From Posidonia oceanica (taxonomy: Eukaryota; Streptophyta; Magnoliopsida; Alismatales; Posidoniaceae): 64,000 nt of DNA. The stretch covers positions 32,232,001 through 32,296,000 of the forward strand of contig JAZBRS010000049.1 of assembly GCA_037176725.1 (NCBI GenBank), in the 5' to 3' direction. This document shows positions 1 to 11,099 of the stretch, one piece after another (the stretch's first letter is position 1; each line of letters begins with the position of its first letter). Under the pieces are notes generated by a model. The model ran no database searches. It had not been told where the DNA came from and was given only the letters and a program-made list of their open reading frames with translations. Both the position numbers and the translations under genes were made by a program.

Positions 1-211
1 ATAAATCATTGTTAATCACGTATTCTCATGGTCTATACTTAATGATTGTTGTATAGAAATAAGAAATGTTTCATACATCTTATTATCTTGGTATATTATG
101 CTAACATGCATCTTGATAGATCATCATATAATCATGTTTCTTTATGATTTATTCTCGCTATTGGTATGTTAGACCTTGACATTGCATAGTAGGTGTTTCA
201 TCTTCATGCAT
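1..211 (+). repeat. Gypsy LTR fragment, left part (split by the element at 212)
   Basis: AT-rich non-coding DNA with no credible ORF. It is the left half of the sequence that resumes at 6759, because the element between them has a perfect 5-bp target duplication (TGCAT at 207-211 and 6754-6758). The right half ends like an Athila-type LTR, so this half is inferred to be the same LTR. Its left end lies outside the window. Confidence 0.55.
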
Positions 212-1487
212 TGATTAGCACATTATTCTTACATATTTTATGCCCATATTTATCTCTTTTGTTCATAAATAATATTACTCGAGGTATTTTTGTGCAATTT
301 GTGCAGGAACTTTGGACCCAAAGAGAAAAGAGGAAAAGAAGGAGAAAAAATGATAAAAGACAAAAAGAAATGCAAATCCAAGGATAAAAGAAATGGAAAT
401 TCGTGCAAGATATCAAATATATCTTTTCCACGTCTGTGAACATGAGGAGTAAGATAAGATAACAGAAGCAACAAAGTTGGAGAAAATTCAGGAACAGGTG
501 GCGCCCCCCAGGCGCCCAAAAGCATATCTGGCGCCTCCCAGGCGCCCAGAGAAGATTTGTTTGACTCCATCTTTGGCAATCACAGAAATATCTTAAAAAT
601 ATCTTGTAATTGAAATTTAGTTTCCTCATTTGTAGCCGGATTTGTTTATGTGACGGCCAAGCCTTGTAAACCTATAAAAGGGACCCATTGTGTAAACACT
701 AGGGGATCCTTAATCTTCCACATTAGGCTTAAGCTTTCTTCCTCCATTGTTTAGAGTTCTTGAAGCTTAGTTTCTGTAATCAATGTATTTTTATCAATAG
801 AAGTTCATTTTCTTTCTATTAATTATGTCTTGTTCTTCTCCTTCCCTTTCTTTTAGTTTTATGTTTTCCATTATCATGTGTGGCTAAGTTCTTAGATCTA
901 GGGCTTAGATGAAGTTTATGTATGTTCATGTGTTGTGATTAAGTTTCTCTTTGTCTTCTCGTGCTTAAATGCTATGATTATGTAGACTGGATGTATATGA
1001 CAAGGATCATTAATTATTCGATAAACTTTGATAGATTAATATTGATAATATCTTTTTAGTCTATGCTTGGGGAAGAATACTTGGGGGTTGTGTATATAAT
1101 CGCAGATCTATCGTATATCATTTGATTTAGTTTATTTTGTGTGATTTTATCTTAGGACTTGATAATATATGGTGCTTTGCATATAGGTTATGCTTGTTAG
1201 GATAAGAACCATTGAGTAAACTATTTAGATCATAAAGAGAGACAAGAGGGGATTTAATCATGCATATTGGATTTTACATAAATGGATTCAAAGCCCTAGG
1301 TTTGTTTTAATTAGTTTGATTTACATCTTCTATTTGTAGTTCTTAATCATCATCTCTCTCAACCATCCTTTCAATAGTTGATAACAAGTCTTTGTTTTCA
1401 AACATTATTCTCTGTAGGATCGACCCGTATTTTGCATACGTACTACATAGTACACCGTGCACTTGCGGTTAATTAAAATTTACATCA
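212..1487 (+). repeat. 5' LTR of the non-autonomous Athila-like element
   Basis: Begins TGATTAGCAC and ends TTTACATCA. A TATA box (TATAAAA) is at 673-679. A GGCGCC-type dyad cluster lies at 499-552, about 120-170 bp upstream of it. The partner copy is at 5478-6753. Confidence 0.92.
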
Positions 1488-1493
1488 AGTTTT

Positions 1494-1511
1494 TGGCACC
1501 GTTGCCGGGGA
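1494..1511 (+). other. Primer-binding site (tRNA-Asp type)
   Basis: TGGCACCGTTGCCGGGGA lies 6 bp after the LTR end. It is one base off the TGGCGCCGTTGCC.. form that plant Athila-type gypsy elements use and that is complementary to the 3' end of tRNA-Asp. Confidence 0.8.
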
Positions 1512-1702
1512 ATAGTGTTTTCATAACATTGATTTATTGTCGGTTATTTTTTTTCTCTTTTCCCGTTTTTATTTTAAAAAAAAAATTGTTATTTTAATCT
1601 TTCTTTTCCTTTTTATCTAGAAAAAAAAAAGATACTTTTTGATTTGGGGTTGAAGTATATAAAATAGGGATTAGAGGAGTGAAAAAAGAAGAAGAAGAAA
1701 TG

Positions 1703-2130
1703 TTTAAAGTTGAACTTAAATTCAAAAATTCATGATAAGATAGAAACCTACTTTCTAGGACATGCATCATATCTTATGCATCTAGATATAGACTTTCTAT
1801 TTTTGAAATTTAAATTTCATCATATCTTGTTGGATTTTTCTTAAAGGAGATATTTAAAGTTGAACTTAAATTCAAAATTTCATGATAAGATAGAAACCTA
1901 CTTTCTAGGACATACATCATATCTTGTGTATCTAGATATAGACTTTCTATTTTTGAAATTTAAATTTCATCATATCATGTTAGATTTTTCTTGATCTCAA
2001 AAGAGATATTTAAAGTTGAACTTAAATTCAAAAATTCATGATAAGATAGAAACCTACTTTCTAGGACATGCATAATATCTTGTGCATCTAGATATAGATT
2101 TTCTATTTTTGAAATTTAAATTTTATTGTT
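1703..2130 (+). repeat. Three tandem copies of a ~150-bp leader repeat
   Basis: Copies begin with TTTAAAGTTGAACTTAAATT at 1703, 1853 and 2009, so the periods are about 150 and 156 bp. Each contains the same AGATAGAAACCTACTTTCTA segment. They lie in the untranslated leader between the primer-binding site and the ORF. A single related copy sits near 34590-34680 in the autonomous relative's leader, so this element has amplified it. Confidence 0.85.
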
Positions 2131-2905
2131 GGAGATTGCTTGAGGAAAGGTACGTGCTTTTATTTTAATTTCTTGCATATTAAAGCACGTAGTTTGTAGG
2201 AGATAACAACTTGTTTGTGCATCATTGATTGTATATCATATATCAAAGTACCTAAGGGCATAACCCATAGCACAATATAAGGTGGGGATTTCATCACCCT
2301 TCCTTAGCCCAAAAACAACAATATCAAGCACAAAGCATTTACCCAAGCCTAAATTAAAATCAAGTAGACATTGGCCCCTAGGATTCGAGCTCAATAGGAC
2401 AAGGGAGCTTAAGGATGAATCAAATTTAAAATTCTTTTCCTACTTGGTGTCTAGAAAAGTGGTTCACAAGATTACACCTTAAAAGGCAAGTGGTTATTTA
2501 ATTAGGTCCGTTGCTCAAGCATGGGGAGCCTCCCACTTTCCTCCACTGATCTAGCCAATTGGGTTAGAGAATTTTGATTTGAGAATCTCGAAGGTTAACT
2601 TGGAAGTTATGAGCTATCTAGTTGTTTTTAGGTCAACCTTATTTCTAGGGCTTCTTTGAATTGTGTGCTAGACTAGGTTACTTCATCTCTCCTATCTATA
2701 GAATCAGGATTTCACTTCTCATCTCCTAGAATCTTCTCATCTGCTTTAGGGTTTCGTCATTTCTAATCTGTGTCAGTCGGTTACACTAATTTGGGTTAGA
2801 AATTTCACTTTCAAATTCAAACCCAACAATTTAAAAATGACTGAAGAATTAAAATACTCATCCTAAACCCTAAGAAGTAGATATTCATTTGTTGGAGGAT
2901 ATTCA

Positions 2906-3940
2906 ATGAATCAAGTTGGTTATGGATTTGAACAATTCAATTATGTGGCCCAAAGACCTTGGAATGAGTCAAGTGACCCTTATGCCTCAAATTACAATTT
3001 GAATTGGGGTCAACCTGATTTCTTATGGGACCAAAGATCATATGATGGAGGGTCTAGCTTCAATGAAGTCCAATCTCATTGCTTTGAACCTTATCCATAT
3101 TCAAATCCGCAATACTACTCAACCTTTCCTCGTCTAGATTGTCAACAAGAAGATGGAATTAGGTTAACAAGTCTCGAAAAGAGGATAGAAGAGCTAGTGG
3201 AAGCAAATATACAGACCTCTACTGCCAACACTCATGCAACAAGTTTAGAAAAGAGGATAGAAGAGCTAGTGGAAGCAAATATACAGACCTCTATCAACAT
3301 AACTGCCAACACTCATGCCATAGCTCGTGTAGAAACGCAGTTAGGTCAACTAATCAATGATATAATGGAGAGAGGGGAATGGAACTTTCTTGCTCAACAT
3401 GGGAACTCCCTTGATCAACCCTGTATTGTCCAAATAATGCCTGAAGGAGAAACCCAAGCCCAAGTAGATGAGCCCACTAAAGAACCAGTTGGCCAGGTAG
3501 AGCAATTCATTGCAAAGGTTCCCCTTTCAAGTGATTCTATTGCGAAAAAACCTCAACCAGATGAGACATTCGAGGCTAATATGATTGAAGATTTCCCAGA
3601 AAAAGAAGACCTAATAGAGGAGGAAATTGAATTTGATCTAGGCAACATTGACAAAAGTTTTGAGGAGATATTCAAAGATGAATTAATGTTTGTCGAAGAA
3701 GCTAATGAGTTAACCCAATGTAGGACCCATAAGTCCAACAAGTGGTATAACCCTCCTCCAGAACCTATCATGCCTGAGCCCTCATCATTACCATCTACTA
3801 TAGACACATTAGAGCTTTTTGTCAAGCCATATCATTCAACTCTAGTCGATTATGAATTCAAGCCCTCATTCCATATTCAATTAAATTACATGGGCTTATC
3901 TGATCTAATTTTAGCACTGTGTGAAATTAATGAAGCTTGA
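2906..3940 (+). CDS. Gag-derived ORF of the non-autonomous Athila-like element
   Basis: A 344-residue ORF, uninterrupted. The N-terminal third is rich in Asn, Tyr, Pro and Gln, like the region after the zinc knuckle in Athila Gag. Next comes a repeated coiled-coil-like segment: SLEKRIEELVEANIQTS occurs twice in tandem, about residues 88-130. The C-terminal half is acidic, and the stretch IEFDLGNIDKSFEEIFKDEL to about residue 275 is nearly the same as the gag-pol linker of the autonomous element near 31690-31900 (- strand). The capsid core, CCHC knuckle, protease active site and all of pol are missing. It may act as a Gag-like or packaging protein; that is inference. The fairly open frame argues for recent activity or selection. 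Confidence 0.75.
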   Translation: MNQVGYGFEQFNYVAQRPWNESSDPYASNYNLNWGQPDFLWDQRSYDGGSSFNEVQSHCFEPYPYSNPQYYSTFPRLDCQQEDGIRLTSLEKRIEELVEANIQTSTANTHATSLEKRIEELVEANIQTSINITANTHAIARVETQLGQLINDIMERGEWNFLAQHGNSLDQPCIVQIMPEGETQAQVDEPTKEPVGQVEQFIAKVPLSSDSIAKKPQPDETFEANMIEDFPEKEDLIEEEIEFDLGNIDKSFEEIFKDELMFVEEANELTQCRTHKSNKWYNPPPEPIMPEPSSLPSTIDTLELFVKPYHSTLVDYEFKPSFHIQLNYMGLSDLILALCEINEA

Positions 3941-5477
3941 TTGAGAGAAGTCCAATGGTGGCTTGAACAGGCCGAAAAAGAAATTGCAAAAGTCCGACCG
4001 CCTCCTTGGCCAGATTGAGATTGTGCCCTAGAGATTGATGAGGTCTTGGATTTTCATGCACCTCAATTGTGAATATGTATAAAATGTACATAACTTTTCT
4101 TTTCTTAGCAGTAGAAGCACTCCATCCCGAATCAGGTATCATTGTTCTAATTTTAATTGTTTTTCATTGATCATATCAATTGTTGCATACATTCAGGACA
4201 ATGCATGGTTTAGGTATGGGGGGAGTCATCTTTGCGTCTTTTTCATTTTCTTTAGTTAGAGTTTTTTGTGTGACATTTCATTTAAAAAAATAATATATAT
4301 ATATATATATAAATAAATAAAAATAAATAAAGTTTTCTTAGAGTTAGAGTTGTATGTACAAAAGTTTTCTTTTCATTTTCTTTAGTTAGAATCTTTTGTG
4401 TATCTTTTCTCCAAAAATTTTAAAAAAAATATATTTATAAAAATAAAAACAAAAACAAATTAGGAATTATCCATAATAATTTAGCTAGCTAGGGGTGGAT
4501 AAGTAACTTTGACTTGGATTTCAAAGGTAAAACTGATAGAATGGAATCTCTCAAACCCTAGAGTGGAGACAAAATCTAAAAAATAGCATCATCAGGATTA
4601 TCCTTAAGCACATGTGTACCTTATCTCACACTTACACTTTAGTCCTTGACTATGGAGAATAAAGGAAGACCTAAAACACCAGAGCATCAAAAGAGAAAAA
4701 GAGGAAAAAAAAAAAAGAGATTGCTGAAGGTCTAACAATCACTGAGTAACTGGGTAACCGTGCCTCAAGAAGCATTAGATATTCACGTAAAAAGGTGTTT
4801 GGAGGGCAAAAGCATGGAAAAGAAAAATCTTGTCTTTGTGGCCTTGGTTACTTGAGTAATTAAGTCCTTATAGGTGTCTCAACACCTGGTGTCCTAAAGC
4901 CATCTGGTTTGGGAATCACCGACCTAAAGCTCGATAAATAGGTAGCCAAGAAAAAGCCTAAGAAAGTAAGAATAAAGTTCTCTAAATTATTCAAATAAGA
5001 TGAAAAGGTGCTCAGGTTGGACTTGAAAAATCATTGTTAAAGACTATTTTCACAAACACAAGGTACATGTGAGTCAAATTTTAAGAAGGATGATGTGAAA
5101 AATAGGAAAGAGCCTCCATGACATGAGGAGGAGAAAGAGATCTTGACTTGAGGTAGAGCTGGAGAATAAAAACTCAAAGTAGTTTAGAAGCCTCCTAACC
5201 TGTTAAAATATTGTGGATAGTGATAGTGTAAATAACTTTTTTTTATCTTTCTTTATTTTCCTTTTCTTCTGGGATTTTGTGGGTAGATCCGCTGCAAACC
5301 CTCACGAGACACCACTCGTCCACTAGGGCAACCTAGGGGTTTAAAGGCTTGTTGCACGTGCTAAATGCAATCACGATTCCTGCGAAAGTGAGTTAGGATT
5401 TTCTTTCTTTATTTGTTCTTTCTTTTGTTTGAGTCAGTTTTGCTCGAGGACTAGCAAAAGATAGGTATGGGAGTATT
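3941..5477 (+). other. 3' untranslated interior of the non-autonomous element, with polypurine tract
   Basis: No ORF of note. It contains AT-rich simple repeats (a TA run at about 4297-4312 followed by AAATA units) and A-rich stretches. The polypurine tract AGGTATGGGAG at about 5463-5473 lies next to the 3' LTR. Confidence 0.6.
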
Positions 5478-6753
5478 TGATTAGCACATTATTCTTACAT
5501 ATTTTATGCCCATATTTATCTCTTTTGTTCATAAATAATATTACTCGAGGTATTTTGTGCAATTTGTGCAGGAACTTTGGACAATAAGAGAAAAGAGGAA
5601 AAGAAGGAGAAAAAATGATAAAAGACAAAAAGAAATGCAAATCCAAGGATAAAAGAAATGGAAATTCGTGCAAGATATCAAATATATCTTTTTTCCACGT
5701 CTGTGAACATGAGGAGTAAGATAAGATAACAGAAGCAACAAAGTTGGAGAAAATTCAGGAACAGGTGGCACCCCCCAGGCGCCCAAAAGCACATCTGGCA
5801 CCTCCCAGGCACCCAGAGAAGATTTGTTTGACTCCATCTTTGGCAATCACAGAAATATCTTAGAAATATCTTGTAATTGAATTTAGTTTCCTCATTTGTA
5901 GCCGGATTTGTTTATGTGACGGCCAAGCCTTGTAAACCTATAAAAGGGACCCATTGTGTAAACACTAGGGAATCCTTAATCTTCCACATTAGGCTTAAGC
6001 TTTCTTCCTCCATTGTTTAGAGTTCTTGAAGCTTAGTTTCTGTAATCAAGGTAATTTTATCAATAGAAGTTCATTTTCTTTCTATTAATTATGTCTTGTT
6101 CTTCTCCTTCCCTTTCTTTTAGTTTTATGTTTTCCATTATCATGTGTGGCTAAGTTCTTAGATCTAGGGCTTAGATGAAGTTTATGTATGTTCATGTGTT
6201 GTGATTAAGTTTCTCTTTGTCTTCTCGTGCTTAAATGCTATGATTATGTAGACTGGATGTATATGACATGGATCATTCATTATTCGATAATCTTTGACAG
6301 ATTAATATTGATAATATCTTTTTAGTCTATGTTTGGGGAAGAATACTTGGGAGTTATGTATATAATCGTAGATCTATTGTATATCATTTGATTTAGTTTA
6401 TTTTGTGTGATTTTATCTTAGGACTTGATAATCTATGGTGCTTTGCATATAGGTTATGCTTGTTAGGATAAGAACCATTGAGTAAACTATTTAGATCATA
6501 AAGAGAGACAAGAGTGGATTTAATCATGCATATTGGATTTTACATAAATGGATTCAAGGCCCTAGGTTTGTTTTAATTAGTTTGATTTACATCTTCTATT
6601 TGTAGTTCTTAATCATCATCTCTCTCAACCATCCTTTCAATAATTGATAATAAGTCTTTGTTTTCAAACATTATTCTCTATGGGATCGACCCGTATTTTG
6701 CATACGTACTACATAGTACACCGTGCACTTGCGGTTAATTAAAATTTACATCA
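5478..6753 (+). repeat. 3' LTR of the non-autonomous Athila-like element
   Basis: Same length (1,276 bp) as the 5' LTR and colinear with it apart from small indels and about two dozen substitutions. The TATA box is at 5939-5945 and the dyad cluster at 5766-5816, where some CpGs have decayed to CpA. Followed by TSD TGCAT at 6754-6758. Confidence 0.92.
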
Positions 6754-6758
6754 TGCAT

Positions 6759-7069
6759 TATTCTTATTTAATAATAACCCTTGATAGTTAGAACTTGTTG
6801 CCAAAGATGAGATGAACTAGATATTTGCATGATCCACTATGATCTAATGGATAGAAACTCTAGATGTGCTTTTTACCATTGATATTTTCTTTGTGATTCC
6901 TTCCTCTTAATTAGCTTTAGATATAATCCATCATCATCTCTCTTAATTTTCTAATTCGCATTTCACAATCAATGTTTTTGAAACTCGTTTCTCTGTGGGA
7001 TCGACCCGTACTTGCCGACGTGCTACCTTGTACGCTGTGCACTTGCGGTTAATTAAAACATATACATCA
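6759..7069 (+). repeat. Gypsy LTR fragment, right part
   Basis: Continuation of 1-211 across the nested element. It ends with the same signature as the Athila-type LTRs here (GGGATCGACCCGTA, then CACTTGCGGTTAATTAAAA, then ACATCA at 7069). About 12 bases of a primer-binding-site-like sequence (TTTGGTGTTG) follow and then the similarity stops, so the parent element is truncated. Confidence 0.75.
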
Positions 7070-7101
7070 TTTGGTGTTGCGATCCTTTTCCACTGTGATC
7101 T

Positions 7102-7314
7102 ATGGATTTTTACCTTAGCTTCTTCATCATGCCGAGGTCAGATTCTGGAGCTTTTGTAAGTGAATCAGCGATGGCTGGAGTAGATGATGGCAATAATGTC
7201 AATATCAATCCTTATGTGCTACAGTCATCAGATCATCCACATGCAAGCCTGGTGAATAAGATTCTTACAGGTAACAATTATTCTACTTGGAGCAGATTAG
7301 TTATGATGGCTTGA
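7102..7314 (+). pseudogene. Copia gag N-terminal fragment
   Basis: A 70-codon reading frame carries the pattern typical of copia Gag N-termini: Asn-Pro-Tyr.. then SDHPHASLV.. then LTGNNYSTWSR at its end. It stops at a TGA where the conserved region should continue. No adjoining LTR or pol is seen, so it is an orphan remnant that predates the Tork insertion at 7728. Confidence 0.65.
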
Positions 7315-7722
7315 AGTTGTGATACTTGATAGCCACGAAAAACAATAGGAGGCAATTGTTATGATTTGAAACTATCATCATCTTCCTAGTTTCCTGAAGC
7401 TCATGTACATTTCATTCTATATTCTTGGTAATGAATCTATTTGTTGAAATAGAAGAGAATTTTCGCCTGTTCAATAAGATGTGAGTTTTTCCTTTGTATG
7501 CCTTTTATGTTGATCTAAGTATATTAAATCATGTTGAAACTTGTTCAATTCAAAAACTTGAATTGCTTATGAGTTCCCACAAAGATAACAGCTAAAGAAG
7601 CACAGTGTGTTCATCTTCTTTTTCCCCAATCTAGACCTAACGACAAGTACTCCTGAACTTAATATACATTTTATGCTTCTTGTACAAGAATTCATTTTAT
7701 GCTTCTTGGTAGCTTCAAGTAA
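7315..7722 (+). other. Unassigned DNA before the Tork insertion
   Basis: About 400 bp with no coding frame I can support and no recognised repeat. It ends at the GAGTG target duplication (7723-7727) of the next element. Confidence 0.4.
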
Positions 7723-7727
7723 GAGTG

Positions 7728-8277
7728 TGTTGAAATATGCCTTGAATCTACAGTTATTGGGTAGCAGAACTTTGAGTGGACGTCTGTGTGGACATCCACT
7801 GCTTCGTCAGAACAAGGGAGCACAACACAATGGCTGAGCAGACATCTGCTTCTCTTCTGGAGCACACAGTGGCTGAGCGGACATTTGGCCCGGACGTCCG
7901 CTACTCTTCTCGGCTGAAGATAGATTTTCAACGAACGTCTGCCTCATCCATGTTGATTGGATGCAGGATTTTGATCTCGTAATGAACGTCCACGTGAACG
8001 TCCATTACAGTGATTATTTAAGTCTTTTAACCCATTTTAGGGTTAGTGTGAGTTCATTATTCTGTTGTAAACATCGAGGAAGATGTGACGGCTGTTCCTC
8101 CAGTCTCTCCCCTCACCCTTGTAACATCTTGAAGTATAGTGAAACCTTCCTCTCGTCACCACCCGTGGACATAGTCCTTTATGGTGAACCACGTAAATCC
8201 TTCTCTATTTCTTTGTGTGTGATTGTTTGTTTCTCCTTCTTCTCTCGATTTGTGTTTGTCTTGGTTTTTCTGCAACA
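7728..8277 (+). repeat. 5' LTR of the Tork copia
   Basis: Starts TGTTGAAATATGCC and ends CAACA. Contains an array of GGACGTCC-like dyads (about 7777-8007) immediately upstream of a TATTTAA box at 8015-8021. Confidence 0.9.
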
Positions 8278-8280
8278 AAC

Positions 8281-8293
8281 TGGTATCAGAGCC
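8281..8293 (+). other. Primer-binding site, initiator tRNA-Met
   Basis: TGGTATCAGAGCC, three bases after the LTR end. It is the usual plant copia site, complementary to the initiator tRNA-Met 3' end. Confidence 0.9.
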
Positions 8294-8329
8294 TCTTCGG
8301 GTTTGTCTACAACCATTGATCGAGGGAAG

Positions 8330-10180
8330 ATGTCGTCACACAACGTAAAGATCAAGAAGTTCACCAAGAAGAATAGTTTCAATCTCTGGCAAATCAAGAT
8401 GCGAGCTCTGTTAAAACAATAGGGCATATGGTACCCGCTATCAAAGATGAAGCCTGTTGGGATTGATGAAGCCGAGTTGGCTATGCATGAGGAGAAGGTG
8501 CACTCCATGATCTTACTCTGTCTCACCGATGAGGTTATCATCGAAGTCGTAGATGAAGAGTCTACAACCGGTCTGTGGTTGAAGTTGGAAAGTCTATATA
8601 TGACGAAGTCTTTAACTAAGAAGTTGCTTCTAAAGCAACGTCTGTTTGTCCTCCGTATAAATGAAGGTACATCTTTGGAAGACCATCTAGATCTGTTAAA
8701 TACACTGCTAATGGAATTGAGAAACATCGACGTCAAGATAGAGGATGAGGATGTTACCCTACTTCTGTTAGTTTCTCTTCCTCCGTCTTATGAGAATTTT
8801 GTTCAATCCTTCGTTATCAGAAAGGATACGGTTTCTCTAAAAGAGGTCAAATCTAGTTTACATACACGAGAACTTCATCACATGGCATCGAATAGTGGTG
8901 TCGATAGCTCTGGTTCAGGACATGTAGCAACGAGTTCTAACAAGGGTCGTGGACGTTCTGAAAGGAATGACAAGAAAGACAAAAGATGGTCGAAGTCTAA
9001 GGCTAGTCATCCGAATCTGAGGGACATATGCAATTATTGTAAGGAACCAGGTCACTAGAAGGCTGATTGTCCCAAGAAGAAGTCAAAGGTCGCAGTTGTT
9101 GCTGTGGCACAGGAAGATTCTTCATCTGAACCAGACGTTGCCTTTACTGTTTCTGATGTTCAGTATCCAACTGACAACTAGATATTGGATTCTGGTGTTT
9201 CACATCACATGTACCCAAACAGGGAATGGTTTTCGACCTATGAGAAGGTTGATGGTGGAAATGTTTCTTTGGCGAATAATGCCGTTTGCAGTTCAGTTGG
9301 TAGTAGTACTATTCAGATCAGAACACATGACGGTGTGGTTAGAACATTAACCAATGTAAGACACATTCTAGAGTTGGGTAAGAATTTAATATCCCTGATG
9401 GCATTGGATGACAAGGGATATAAATACAGTGGTGGAGGTGGAGCAATTCGGGTGACAAAAGGAGCTTTGGTAGTCATGAAGGGTATCAAGAAAGGTCCTG
9501 TGTATATCCTCCAAGGTTCAACTGTGACAAGTTTCGCGACAATAGTATCTCCTTCAGAGCAATCAGAATTAGACCAAACTAGGTTATGGCACATGCGACT
9601 TGCGCATTTGAGTGAGAAGGGGATGTAAATTCTATGCAAGCAAGGTCTTCTAGGAGGCCACAAGATAGTAGACTTTGAATTCTGTGAGCACTATGTTTTC
9701 GACAAACAACGTCGAGTTCAATTCTGTAAAGCAGTGCATTCAACAAAGCTAACACTTGATTATATCCACGCTGATTGTTGGGGTCCCTCTCGTGTTCCAT
9801 CTTTAGGAGGTTTGAGGTACTTTCTTTCTGTGTAAGATGATTACTCAAGGATGACTTGAGTATTCATGATGAAACACAAGAGTGAAGCATTCAAAGTCTT
9901 CAAGCAATGGAAGACACTGGTGGAAAATCAGACAAAAAAGAAGATCAAGCGCCTTCGTACTGATAATGATCTGGAATTTTGTTCTAAAGAGTTCAACGAG
10001 TTTTGCAAGGATGCAGGCATTGCTAGGCATAGTACAGTCAGAGACACACCACAACAGAATGGTGTAGTAGAACGGATGAACATAACACTATTAGAGAAAG
10101 CTCGATGCATGATCTCTAATTTTGGATTGAAGAAACCTTTCTAGGCAGAGATAGTGAACACGGCATGCTATTTGGTGAAT
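8330..10180 (+). pseudogene. Tork copia gag-protease-integrase, 5' portion, decayed
   Basis: Starts at ATG 8330 after the primer-binding site. Visible in order: a UBN2-type Gag (LYMTKSLTKKLLLKQRLF region near 8600), a CX2CX4HX4C zinc knuckle at about 9031-9075 whose internal Trp is a stop codon, the D-S-G protease site near 9187 (LDSGVSHHM), and the integrase zinc-binding His pair and core with LDYIHADCWGP, RTDNDLEF and NGVVERMN as the three acidic positions. There are at least six in-frame stops, several at positions that are Trp or Gln in the family (TGG or CAG to TAG). Coding is cut at 10180 within the integrase by the gypsy element and resumes at 36257. Non-functional. Confidence 0.88.
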
Positions 10181-11099
10181 TGATGTGAATTTTAATTAAC
10201 CGCAAGTACACGGTGTACTATGTAGTACGTATGCAAATACGGGTCGATCCCACAGAGAATAGAGTTCAAAAAACAAAGATTAACTATCAATTATTGAAAA
10301 GAGTTTGAGAGAGATGATACTTAAAAACTAAAACTAGAATATCAAAATGCAATCAAATTAATTAAAACCTAGAGTTTCGAATCCATTTATGTGACATTGA
10401 GAATGCATAATTAAATTTACTCTATCTCTTGTTTTAGATCTCAATATTCGATTGAATGATTTTTACCTTAACAAGCATATACTATATGCAATGCATCATA
10501 GAATATCAAGTATGGGATAAAAACACATAGAGTCAAATAAATCAAATGACATATGATAGATCTGAGATTATATACACAACCTCCAAGTTATTCTTCCCTA
10601 AGCATAGACCAAAAAGATCAATTCAATATTAGCCTATCAATGTTTATCGAATGATGAATGATCTATGTAATATACATCCAGTCTACATAATCATAGCAAT
10701 AGAGCACAAGAGATAGAACAAAACTTAATCATAACATCTCAATTCACATAAACTTCATCTCAACCCTAGAACTAAAAACTTAGCCAAGCATGATAATAGA
10801 AAACATCAAAATAAAAGATGAAGAAGGAAAAGTACAAGACATATTAAGAAGAAAAACAAACTTGGATTAATAACAACTAAGATTACAAAAGAGGAACTTG
10901 AAGATCTCTAAAACAAAGGAAGAAGAGAGTCTAAGCCTAGAAGATGGTAGATGATAGATCTACACAAGGGGCCCCTTTTATAAGCTTACAAGGACTTCAT
11001 TATCTCAGAAACAAATCTGGGTAAAAAAATCTAAAACTAAATTTCAAATACAAGATATTTCCAAGTGATCAATGTGACAGTAAAAGACTGAGTTAGCAT
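10181..11099 (-). repeat. 3' LTR of the Athila element, part 1 (R/U5 side)
   Basis: On the + strand it begins TGATGTGAATTTTAATTAACC, the reverse complement of the LTR end seen elsewhere. The minus-strand TATA (TATAAAA) is at 10976-10982. Interrupted at 11099 by the Tat-like element; the last five bases (AGCAT) are that element's target duplication. Confidence 0.9.

Larger units (their letters stand above)
212..6753 (+). mobile_element. Non-autonomous Athila-like LTR retrotransposon, complete, pol-less
   Basis: Two 1,276-bp direct repeats (212-1487 and 5478-6753) start TG and end CA and are flanked by the target duplication TGCAT. A primer-binding site follows the left LTR, and a purine-rich tract (AGGTATGGGAG) lies just before the right LTR. 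The 3,990-bp interior has one 344-residue gag-derived ORF and no protease, reverse transcriptase, RNase H or integrase, so movement would need proteins from a relative. LTR ends, polypurine tract and ORF segments match the autonomous minus-strand element at 10181-36251, which marks this as a deletion derivative of that family. The LTRs differ by roughly 2 percent by eye, so the insertion is fairly young. Confidence 0.92.

Noticed and set aside
204..629. Minus-strand ORFs in the Athila-like LTRs (also 5434-5846)
   Set aside because: They lie wholly in LTR sequence, occur in both LTR copies with frame changes and have no domain.
11073..11099. Alternative left border of the Tat-like element at TGTGACAG (11073)
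   Set aside because: No matching TSD. The copy at 23666 begins at TGTGGATA, and the AGCAT duplication fits a border at 11100. The extra 24 bp is an indel between the Athila LTRs.
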